Source: Liolophura sinensis
Taxonomy: Eukaryota; Mollusca; Polyplacophora; Chitonida; Chitonidae
Direction of reading: 5' to 3'
Assembly: GCF_032854445.1 (NCBI RefSeq)
Contig: NW_027017953.1
Coordinates: 1,336,444 to 1,400,443 of the forward strand
Length of the DNA: 64,000 nt
Shown: positions 1 through 11,800 of the stretch, piece by piece
Layout: each line of letters starts with the position of its first letter
Position numbering within the stretch: position 1 is the stretch's first letter
Translations under genes and position numbers: made by a program
The notes under the pieces: generated by a model
What the model saw: only the letters and a program-made list of their open reading frames with translations
Database searches by the model: none
Told to the model about the DNA's origin: nothing

Positions 1-429
1 GAAGATCAACATTTACCAGGGACTTGTCTGGCGGGCAATCCATCTCAGTCAGTCACTCTCCTTAATCAGTAGGAAATACATGTGTGAAACACACTGGTTC
101 ACAGCAAATAGATGGTACATGTATTCACAATTCGAATTTGGTTTTCATTTTCACGTGAGAGAAAAGATAAAAAGCTGTAGCATCAAAATGTGAATAAAAA
201 GTAGCAAAATTTCAGGGTGGAATAATTCTGGTATTCCTAACATCATTACGGGCCATTACGGGCCATTACTATGACCCGAATGCATAAAGGCAGAATAACG
301 TATGGCTCCCAAAGGGGTCGAAGCATTTCTGTTACAATGAAACATGGAAGCTTTTCCGCTGCCTCACTATGTCCGTTGTGCATTCAACGCTAAGGTTTTT
401 ACCTCCAGACGGATACGCTGTGTATCTGG

Positions 430-590
430 TATTCGGGGCAAGTCCACGACCATCGGCAAGTAGCTATCAGATCTTTCCACGTACATTTACGACAGGAGCG
501 GAAGTCATCGTGAGCTGGACTTGAACTCATAGCGATAACATTAATTTTATTCCGCTGAGCTAGCAAGCTAACCACGGCGCCACGGAGGCC
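430..590 (-). mobile_element. SINE head fragment
   Basis: On the minus strand GGCGCCGTGGTTAGCTTGCT (A-box region) is followed by GAGTTCAAGTCCAGCTCACG (B-box region), then GGTCGTGGACTTGCC. The 3' tail is absent or diverged. Confidence 0.55.
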
Positions 591-1324
591 ATCAACAGCA
601 TTAGCAACAGAAGCTTACTTTCCCACGTGGAATGAGATACAATAATAAAACCCTGCAAAGAAATGCAATTAAATGCACACAAATAGATTTATTATAAAAG
701 AACTCTCAAATTAAAAAAATACAGCTCCCAGAACATTGCTAGCACTCTCCTTAGCACATGGTGTGAAAGCATACATTGACAGTATATTAATTTCGACCTA
801 TATATATTCTGGGAGGATGTTCCAGGAAAATATATCCTTTGGGAATACGTGCATTCTTGGAACGTGTGTCCTGGGAAGATATTCACGCGGTAACAAATAT
901 AATGAGCATTTACTTGAAAGGCAACGGTGCCGGTAACTCAGGTTCCCACCAAAACTGGAACATGTAACGAATAGCATAAGGCGGTTAATGGGTAAGGAAA
1001 AGGTGGCAAAGTAACGCAGCAGACGTGAGGATTCTCTGTGGTGTCCATACGAATAGTAGTCCTTTGCTGAATGCCAAATGAAACATCGACAATTGGCTAG
1101 GTACGTGTTAGTTCGTCATGGAAATCCTGGAGACCCCAAATGTCAGTCAGTTTGTCGTCAGATTGCTTACTACATGTTAACTGAAATTCGCGTAGGTTTG
1201 GTAACTCTCCACATAGCTGAGCGCGACTTGGTGGAGAAATCTATACTGCTCCTGAAAGAAAATATAAATCATCTACATTTATGACGAAAAAATTAAGATA
1301 ACAGCAAAAAAAATGTTGTTTACA
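591..1324. other. Nothing recognised
   Basis: AT-rich sequence with only short ORFs of 60-70 codons that resemble nothing known to me. Confidence 0.5.
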
Positions 1325-1975
1325 CAGTCCTAGGGCGGTAGGTAAACAATTAGAACGCCTTGTCAACAGTTAGAATGCCACATAAACAGTCAGAACGCCA
1401 TGTAAACAGTTAAAACACCATGTAAACAGTTAGGACGCCATGTCAACAGATAGAACGTCATGTCAACAGTTAGAAGGCCATGTCAACAGTTAGAACGTCA
1501 TGTCCACAATTAGAACGCCATGTCAACAGTTAGAACGTCATGTCCACAGTTAGAGCGTCATGTCCACAGTTAGAACGCCATGTCAACAGTTAGAACGCCA
1601 TGTCCACAATTAGAACGCCATGTCAACAGTTAGAACTCCATGTCAACAGTTAGAAGGTCATGTCCACAGTTAGAGCGCCAAGTCAGCAGTTAGAACGTCA
1701 TGTCCACAGTTAGAGCGTCAAGTCAGCAGTTAGAACGTCATGTCCGCAGTTAGAACGCCATGTCAACATTTAGAACGCCATGTCAATAGTTAGAACGTCA
1801 TGTCCACAGTTAGAACGTCAAGTCAGCAGTTAGAACGTCATGTCCACAGTTAGAGCGTCAAATCAGCAGTTAGAACGCCACGTCAACGGTTAGAACGTCA
1901 TGTCCACAGTCAGAATGCCATGTCAACGGTTAGAACGTCATTCCAACAGTTAGAGCGTCAAGTCAGCAGTTAGAA
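1325..1975. repeat. 20-bp minisatellite, about 32 copies
   Basis: Unit CAGTTAGAACGTCATGTCCA, with AACGCCATGTCAA variants. Probably within the intron after exon 29. Confidence 0.94.
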
Positions 1976-2735
1976 CTTGCTCACTAAGCTAGAGCCCTGT
2001 CTCGCAGCTACTGTCAAGTCCTCGACTAACGAAGTGTTGTGTTCTAGTTAAGGTTAGGCTGCGGCTCTAAGCAAGGAGGGTTAACCCCAAGAGGTGGTGG
2101 CCCACTCAAGGTACTATGATTTCCTCCTCCCATAACCGTACAAAACTCTGATCAACATTTATGACTGACCCTAAAAGAAGGTAGTTGTTAGGAAATAACA
2201 CACTGATTATCGATGACAGCATCTAGGTTTTCAGATGATAATGTTTTCATTTCGACTCTAAAACTGTTATGAGACCACTGACTGCGGGAAATCAGAAATC
2301 ACAGAAGTGTCTTCAATTCACCAGCCGGATCACTGTCATATATGTCGAAAATTGAACACCATTGATATAATTAGAACTTGAACTAAAACTCTTTGTTTCC
2401 TTGAGAGGTGTAATATTAGCTTAATCCGTTATTTTTTTTAAAGAAAGACACAACGGTAGGTAAATGTCTTGTTTGTCATACTGCATAACCTAATGTGACT
2501 GGCCCATGTGTCCAATGACTCAACTGCGGCTTTACAACTGCGGCTTTACGACTTATCCAGGGCCTGGAGAGGCGTGGTGATTTCCAGCAGGCTTTACTGG
2601 CTCTTCTTCCTTCGATCACAAACTTGACTTGTGACGGATATGTGGAATGTTACCCATTGAGGCGTACACACTCAAAAGATAAATAAATAAAAAATAAATA
2701 AATAGCTAAAACAAAATTACACGATCCGCACATAC
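1976..2735. other. Intron 29 portion, no exon found
   Basis: I searched both strands for the D2 C-terminus (E-Q-Y/F-x-F pattern) and a stop and found none. At 2520-2705 there is sequence ending in an A-rich AATAAATAAA tail (2680-2702), possibly a SINE-like 3' end. Confidence 0.4.
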
Positions 2736-2871
2736 CAGATCAGTAATAATCTCCGGCCTGTTGTTCCTCATCTGTCTGACAGTCTGTAAGATATTGACGT
2801 TCTGGTCAACCTTCAGCCTCTCTAGTATGGACCAAGCCACACAGAACAACCCACTCTTCGTCACCCCGTCC
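2736..2871 (-). CDS. Exon 29: D2 degenerate signature loop
   Basis: 136 nt, acceptor cttgttctcag, donor gtatgt, phase 2 in and phase 0 out. It completes HCRDGVTKSGLF, in which the CX5R arginine is Lys, then CVAWSILERLKVDQNVNILQ and a QMRNNRPEIITDL end. This matches the D2 C-terminal helix pattern. At least one more coding exon (the family's EQY.F... end) should follow but was not found. Confidence 0.92.
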
Positions 2872-5800
2872 CTGAGAACAAGAGCTTGCACCACTTATCA
2901 TTTCTCAACAGAGAAAAGCAACAGAAATCGGATATTAAATATTTTGTATTTCTTTAAACTTTACATCTATCATTTATAAGCAATTGAATCAAATGTCTTC
3001 ACTTGTGAAATTAAGTTACAGTGAAATTAAATTACACATGTGCTTCACATGTGGAATAAGCAATTCAATTTTTCTGTAAAGACTGCGAATACACACTTTA
3101 CCTAGATAAGAAGAGGGCTGTAGAACTTTGTTCTTGAATTAACATGCTTTGGTAATCATCAGTTGATGGTAAATGTACCAGTCACACCACATGTTTGTAG
3201 AGAAAGGTTGTTCAGTGCACCTCGCATTTGTGACGTAGCTGGTCATTCAGCTTAAGGTAAAAGTACTAATCAGTCTACCATGTACAAAGTGCAAGCGCCG
3301 TGATTTCTGAATCATTCTCCCTAGAAGTGAACTCACCTGCAGTGTACCAAAATAGGCGCATTTTCAGATTCCTTTTGCCAGATTTGTACGCTTTGCAGAA
3401 GTGTCAAAAATGACGGAATATATTGCTGGGAAGGTTTCTTCTGCCATTTCTGATAGCGGAACTGTTTGATGGCTTGTTGTGACTTCTGGAAAGACAGATA
3501 GCGAAAAAGTCTATTGCTTAAAGTTCTTCGGCAACGACGCAGCCCCAGTTCTTCAACAAAGACGCAAAGTTAGTGCTTCAGCAAAGACGCAAAGTTAGTG
3601 CTTCGGTAACGAAAATGCTTAGTGTCTAGGGCAGTGACACAAAGCCCGCGCCTTCCTAGTGACACAAAGTCTGTGCTTCGGCGATGATAGAAGCCTGTGC
3701 TTCGGCAGTGACACAAGTCCGCGCTTGAGCACTGATACAAATTCTGTGCTTCGGCAGTGACACGAATCCGCGCTTGGGCAGTGACACAAAGCCGGTGCTT
3801 CGACAGTGACACAAGTCCACGCTTGAGCAGTGACACAAAGCCCGTGCTTGGGAAGTGACACAAATCCGCGCTTGGGCATTGACAAAAAGGCAGTGCTTCG
3901 GCAGTGACACAAAGTCTGTGCTTCGGCAGTGACACAAGTCCGCGTTTGAGCAGTGACACAAAGCCTGTGCTTCGGCAGTAACACAAGTCCACGCTTGGGC
4001 AGTGACACAAAGCACGTGCTTCGGCAGTGACAAAATCCACGCTTGGGCAGTGACACAAAGCCCGCGCTTCGACAGAGACAAAAGTCCGCGCTAGGGCAGT
4101 GACACAAAGTCTGTGCTTTGGCAGTGACACAGGTCCGCGCTTGAGCAGTGACACAAAGCCCGTGCTTCGGCAGTGACACAAAGCCCGTGCTTCGGCAGAG
4201 ACAAAAGTCCGCACTTGGGCAGTGACACAAAGTCTATGCTTCGGCAGTGACACAAAGTCTGTGTTTCGGCAGTGACACAAGTCCACGCTTGAGCAATGAT
4301 ACAAAGCCCGTGCTTCGGCAGTGACAAAAGTCCGCGCTTGAGCAGTGACACAAAGCCCGTGCTTCGGCACTGACACAAAGCCCGTGCTTCGGCAGAGACA
4401 AAAGTCCGCACTTGGGCAGTGACACAAAGTCTATGCTTCGGCAGTGACACAAAGTCGGTGCTGCGGAAGTGAAACAAAGCACGTACTTGGGCAGTGACAT
4501 AAGTCCATACTCGGGCAGTGACACAAGGTATGTGCCTCGACAGTAACACACTGCCCATGGCACAGCAAAGGCAAAGAATCACTAATAAATTCTTTTAAGA
4601 ATAATCCAATTAGCATTTTTATATTACCGGCACATTATTGTCATAATTTTTTAACAACACTAAAACTGCCTAAAATCTCATGTCTTTCAAGCAGCCCTCG
4701 CGAATGATTTCAGTTTCTGTTCAGTGCAGAACAGTATGCGACATGACTACAGAACAGTATGCGACATGACTACAGAACAATAAGCGACATGACTGCAGAA
4801 CAGTATGTGACATGACTGCAAAACAGTATGCGACATGACTGCAGAACAGTATGCGACATGACTGCAGAACAGTATGTGACATGACTGCAGAACAATAAGC
4901 GACATGACTGCAGAACAGTATGCGACATGACTGCAAAACAGTAAGCGACATGACTGCAGAACAGCATGCGACATAACTGCAGAACAATATGCAACATGAC
5001 TGCAGAAAAGTATACAACATGACTGCAGAACAATTAGCGACATGACTGCAGAACAGTATGCGACATGACAATGGCACATAAACGCCAATCAGCAACACAG
5101 GAATGCTGGTATATTAGGATATACAGCCCGCTTGGGAAAATTTTGGGCAGTCAGCTTGGCAGTTGAAAAGCATAATATTGTCTAATTACTCTAAGTGTAG
5201 GTTAAATGGATTGGCTTAAATTTGTATTTATGAAGCGAACTTCAAAACCGTACAAGATAAAAATTTGCTTTTTTTCTAGGAAAACGACGAAAAGCATTGT
5301 CCGAAAAGATCTTTATTAATCGTCCGAGTTAAAACGACAGGCTTCCAGACTTCGGCTTGGAGACCAGCAAATCATGGTTATGAATTATATCTATGACAAA
5401 GTTATCGGTATGCGCCAAGAAATGAATCCACAGTCTTAGGCTTTGTTTTTGTGTTTTTTTTTAAATAACGGGATTCCACTCCCCCCCCTACAAATACAAT
5501 AACAATACCTTGATTACAAACTTGATTGTTGACCAGGTGTTGTATAATCTCCCAGAATGCCAAGTCGGCAGTCTTAGGACTGAATGAATGGCCCATATCT
5601 CAAAGCCCACCGATGAAGTCATGTAACTTCCATGGCAATGTAACATCTAGTGCATTAGCTCAGATGGTAGTTGAGCGTATGTAACGCTACGCGAATGTCA
5701 GAACTGATCTCGTAGGAACAGGTACAAATATGGGTCAATGTTCTAAACGTGATAACCGATATTGGGAAGGAATAAAGTTGCATTTAGAGCAAAATTTTTG

Positions 5801-8800
5801 GTTCAGACTACCTCGTCTTTGAAGGTCAGTTGAAAAGTCCAGGCAGAGAAGCCCTCTCTCTGATCCACGTCAGTTACTTCCGTCTCAAATGGACCAAACG
5901 TCCCCTTCTGGTCTGTCCAATATATACCCACATTCTGTTGGACAGAAAGTATATACATGAGCTTTGAAGGAGGTGGATATTTCTTGTTGTACCGATGGGT
6001 GTGTAAAAACGATCGGTATGTCTACTCTGTCTATATCTATACACTCCCCAATGTTACATTCAACTACTGTTCAGTTAGCTGTTAACCTGAAAGTAAAAAT
6101 ATCAGGTACCGATAAGGTTAATCTGGGTCATACGAATGTTTTGGAAGTATACAGCAGTAGACAAAGCAATTACCTTTGTCACGCTCAGGAACATAATTTC
6201 TCGATATCGCATTGTATATTTTGGTAATATTGCTGCAGTAGCCGTTAAGATCGAAGGTAGTGCAGGAACTATTATAGAGAACACTGACACACATGTCTAT
6301 CCAACAAGATGCGCAAGATGAATTCAGTCAAAATGTCAATGAATCTGAAAAATACATCAGTGTGGATCCGTTTCTGTTCTGTGCTGATATCCCAAATCAC
6401 TACACAACATTAGCAATCCACAATACGTTAATCCAAGTATTCCATATACGTTGAAAATACAATATAATCAACTGGCAATATACATAACCACAGCCCTGGC
6501 GCGGCTAACCTTATCCCTTGGATAGGCGTGGTCAAACATGACGATGGTACGGACGCCGTGGTCGTACACCAGGCGCCAAAAGTCCACCACCGTGATCGGG
6601 AGAGGCGTCTGGGTGAGGATAAAGCCTCTCTTCTTTCTGTATCCCTACAACAGACAAGATATGTGTGACCGAATGGATGGCAGCAGATAGTTAACAAAAT
6701 TACAAATGTTTGATAATGAAAAGAGCGCAGCTTACTGGAAGAAAGACGGCGTTGATGTAATCATTACAGCCACTCACTGGCGTCGATAGATACGGTCTGT
6801 ACCTGTCCACTGAAAGAAAAGATTTGATACGTTGTGAGATCATTGAACATCCCACATGTGGAGAATACTGCACATTCTGAAAAGTGGCGAGTCTACTTGA
6901 TAGTGCTACAAAAACATCGTCAAGTTGGGTATATTCAAAGTTACAGCCAAAACTCAAATGAGATCTATATTTTCATTACTAACAGCTTTTAGACTAGCAT
7001 AGTACTCGATCTGGATACTGATTTAGGCTCTTTCATTCGCGCCGAACATTCCTTGCGTCTTTCCGTCGGCATTTTAACCGGTTCTCTTTGCAACACTCCG
7101 TTTTAATTGCTTTGGTGGTTTGTGTTGAACTTTTTTATGGGGGAGCGAAGATTAATCCACATAGTCCATTATGGTTGACGGCTGGTATATGAATAACTCG
7201 TTAGATGCCTAGATTTAAATAGTGTTTTTACTTATTTGTGGCTTTATCACTGTTATACCCGTAGTGCTCAGGAAAAGATTGCATATCTGTGGAACACCGC
7301 AAAGACTGAAAACTGAAGAGTAGGCCTGTAAGAATGTCTACGCTTTATTACATTTATCTGAGGGATAAATAGAGTTTGAATGTTATTTTTACTTATTGGT
7401 AACAAAATTAATATGTGGCCTAAAGCACTCGTCAAAACTGAAAAAGAGTGTTGGTAACACTTTGTGACCAAACCTGCTAAGATCTGGTTTCTGTTCTTGG
7501 GCAAGTTTTCTTCCAACCTAGCAGTTTTCTGGCTGGCTTTGTCAAGCGTGGGTGTCACTTCCTCCAGAATCTGCACAATGTAAGGTACAGCTGTCAAGTC
7601 ATTATTGTAATCATCAAATCACATTAACGTTTATCAGTTTCTTACTCTAAAATTATTAATTTTCAGGGGGTTTGAACATCAACACCTCTAAGAGTGTTGT
7701 CGTTATTTGGGATTTAGACTTGCTGGGTTTAGCACACATTCTAGGAATGAAAATTGGCTGATAAAAAAGCATTAAGGGTTTCGAACAAATGACCTCAGAG
7801 TCATCCATCTAAACCATTCGACCAGCAAACCTTTCACAAAAATGGTGAATGAAGTTGGTCGCTAGAGTCTATAGCCAACACGCATTACCACTCTAACGCT
7901 CGGAAACCACAGAGCATCCACAATAATGTTACTTGAACACTTTCTAAACAGAATAATAAGTCGCACCAGCTAATCTTTGAAAAATGACTTTTATGAACTA
8001 TTGTTTATATAACAAAACTATACAGGCCAAAAGCAAATTATCGCCTTAAACCGATAAATATAGTGTATGTAAAATGTTTAATAACCTTGAACTGTGCGGC
8101 CAACTTGGGTTGTCCAGTAATGGGGTCGAGAATGCAAAGGTCAGAGTACACGGCGGAAAAGCTCATAGACGGGATGGACCTGTGGCTTAGTTTCAAGGCT
8201 TCTGCTAAGGCCTCGTGTAGAAACTCGTACTGTTCCTGTTTATGACAAAAATCATTGAAGTACAACACAAAACGTGTACATTTAATGTATTGGCGAAAAG
8301 ACGTGTTGTATTCAGTAGTCCTGATCTTATATTCAGGGTCAGGAATTTCTTTTGACCCTAACTTTAAAACTCTCCTGGGTTAGCGGTTTAGCACTTGCTC
8401 TAGGACGGAAAATTCAGAAAAACCATACTGTTCACCTCATCAAGGCAGCTTCCATATAGAGGGCTCTGCATTCTAACGCCATTTCTCATTTTCATGCGAC
8501 AAACTATTCCAACCACTCAAACATAGTGGGTCCCTCTTAAACTGAAATCGGTTCCTCGCTCTGACATTCTGAAATATTCAATTGGCGGAACTGTGCACCT
8601 CCAAAAGCGAAATATATTACAGTTGTGACTCACAGTTGCTGACAAACTAGTAAGGCCACAACTTTTCTCCGTTCCGTTGTGACAACGTGCCACTGAGAGC
8701 CGTTAAAATTCACTGAAACAAGTTTAGATTCGTGTTAAAGCGAAAAGAGTATTGTAGTCTTACACAAATATTGAAATACGCAAATATATGCTTTAGCACA

Positions 8801-11800
8801 AATGTAATTTCCTGCCATATAATTCCGTTACTTGTTTAGATATATAGCATGACATGTTGGTGGTAGACTGGTGTTCTCAAGCTGGATTCAAGTATTTTAC
8901 GCAAAACCATACCTTAATAATTACCGATTCCAATTAAAGAAAACTTATTACTTTGCTGATGCTAACTTATGTTAAGAATGAAGAAAAATGTACTTTGCTA
9001 CCTCAATGTACTATGAAGGATCTACTTCGACAGAAATACGTGCTTTGAATTTGAGCAAAAGCAAGAAAATTGGTTTCACATATGAAGACAAAAGTTAACC
9101 AAACCAAAACGTTCAAAAATAAGTAAAGTGTGTTGATGAAAATATATTTTTTTTCTGATATAAGTCGACCTTCATATCATAACCTAAAAACACAGGGCCT
9201 TCTTCTGACCAAATATTCCCTCTTTTGATCAGAAGTGCCTTTTTAAGCGAGTTGTTACTTACCAGCAGTTCTTCTATGGCCATATAATGATTATCTATGG
9301 GATTCTGAAATTTGCACCTTAAGGTCCTGAAATTTGCGTTTTCTAACCACACGTCTCTCTGTCATGCGATATAACGTCTAAATATGATGTTCGTTAGCTC
9401 CGTGTAATGGTAAATGTATTTAATTTACCTGTGTCTGCACCATATTAACTCGCTGTTGTCTGAGAAGCTCCACACAGGCCGGCACATCTACCATTCCCTC
9501 CGCCTTAGCCTGATTGACCAGGTAGTCCAGAGCGATGAACGTCCCCGTCCGTCCGATTCCGGCACTGTTATAAGACAAAAGCTTACATGATACTGAAATG
9601 GGAAAACAATACATTGTAGGCATGACAGTGTAAGGTTAGCGCTAACAGGACAACAACACTGATTACAGACATATGAAGCTATGGTACATTCAACCTAGTC
9701 CAGGACAGCTTCGTGGAACGTATCGCCGTGGCGACCGTGCGTGAAGAACTCTTAGTCTACAGCTGTACTATAAGCATATGCATAACTGACAAATTTAAGA
9801 AACAAAACGAAACAATTAAAGAACAAAACTGACCAATAACGCAAATACCCATGCATTCTGTGAATACTATATATATATCCGTTGTAAGAAAGATAAAAAA
9901 GGCCTTGAATGCACTCACCTAGTCTGAACCTTATAAACTCTATAACGGAAACCACGCCAATGAAATTGACTTCATTGTTCACACCGTGTAAGCTATACAA
10001 CTGTATACCTGCAATGGACGACAATTGGTCCAGGCAAGTTCGAGCTGTGCTCCACAACCTTCTCCCGGAAGTCGAGAAGCACGGAGGCGCCGGAGGGAGT
10101 GCCGTGGTCTGGCCAGGCCGTGAAGTGAAACTGTTTGAGGATCTTGGGCTTGTTCTGTAAAGACCAGACAGGAAAGGACATGAGAGAAGTGCACAGATGG
10201 ACAGGGTACAACAAGAGTGGTGATCTCTGCCTCCCTTCGGACAACTAGCTCTTGTTTGGAGGCCCGGAGACTACAGGCAGGTGAAAACAGAAATGATGTA
10301 TAGCAGTGTTAATTATTACACAAATAAATGAATATTCTGTGTGTAGCCAATAGAAAACTTTCTACTTTAGCCATGAATAACTGACAGCATTGCTCTTGCA
10401 TGGAAACTACATCTATTTGTAAATCTTACGCTTGTTTTAGCACAGTTCGCCCTGGTCCATCTGATTAGTTTGGGCTGTTTTACAATTAGGAACGCAACGG
10501 CCAATAAGTTACAAAGTCAATAGTTAAACCCAAGACTGGATGAGACACCGGTTGTGAGACTTACCATGCCGGCGCTCAGCTGCAGAGTCCTTATATTGTA
10601 GTTTGCGTAAATCAGCTCATCCAGTAATGTCACTTCTATTACACCAAACTTTGTGGAGCCCTCGGTCGGCCAGTATTGGTTACACTTTTTCTATAGGATG
10701 GTGAAGTATAAAAAATAGTCAAATAAGAATTACACATTTAAATGTGCACCGACTTCTTTCCACTACAAGGCCATGTGTATAATCTAAATGGATGGGGAAG
10801 AATATAACAGTCAGCAATGGAAAGTGTTCATTGCATAGCACTAAATATATGTTGTGCGCTTGCACAGTTGAACTTCCCCTGCTATTATAACTTACTATGG
10901 TTATACTGGGAATATAGGACATACCTTGGTGTTCTCGACCAAGTTTGTCACCATGACAACTATACCAACGTTCTGTTCCCAGAGCATGCGCATAAAGTCA
11001 TTTATGATGAGGTCAGTGGGCCCTTTTACAAATATAAAAATAGACAAAACCATCAATCCAAGGTTAATTAACGTGGAGAATATAGATACCCAAAGGAAGC
11101 CACAATAACTACAGATCGCTCACTAATATAATGGCAACATATGCCTAATCTTTAAAATAAAATACATTACTGCATATTTGAATTAAATACGCCAATATTC
11201 AACCTTCTCAAATTTCGACCTTTTTTGCCATTCCCCAATCAGAATAAGTAATTAAAGTAATAATCACAACATTCATGTAAAAATTTCTCAGGCGCCCTGA
11301 CGGAATTCAACAAAACTGACAAATGTGAAGTGCCCGTGGGGAGCTGTCAATAACAACAGTACAAATCGTAATAGAACATTGAGGACTCAGCTGAGGGTTG
11401 AGTCGTAAAGAGAAACCGATCAGAAGAAAACCAGTTCTGATTTTCGGCCAATTGTCAAACCTCCTCACTTAAGGCCCCAGTCGATCTGACATGAAATAAC
11501 GAGGATTTGACCTCGCCGGTAAATTTCCAGTGGTGTTAACTCACACATTCTAGCCCGGATAAACCCCGGAAAGGTTATACTGGGTATTTACTTCCATCAA
11601 AGGAACTTGGATCAACAGATATCAGGTGAATTGAAGATTGCTTTCGTGATTCGCTGTTTACCCTTAATTTATTCATCTGATTTTAATAGTCCCATTACGT
11701 AATGTGTTGAGGCCCGAGGCTGACTCCATTAAGCCAGTTTTTACGTGAATCTAAATCTGTAACGCCATCTTAATGCCTGTTTATGAACAGACAAACACAA

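Noticed and set aside
3570-4616. Cys/His-rich ORF of 285 codons that looks like a zinc-finger-like repeat protein
   Set aside because: A 25-bp array creates a 25-residue period in all frames; the C-H-C pattern is translation of TGTCACTGC repeats in an intron.
5402-5596. Minus-strand ORF considered as the D2 WPD exon
   Set aside because: No acceptor in the right phase, and the true exon at 3337-3485 fits both phase and motif.
5645-5730. tRNA gene
   Set aside because: Only an A-box-like segment is convincing; no cloverleaf with a 7-bp acceptor stem and good B-box.
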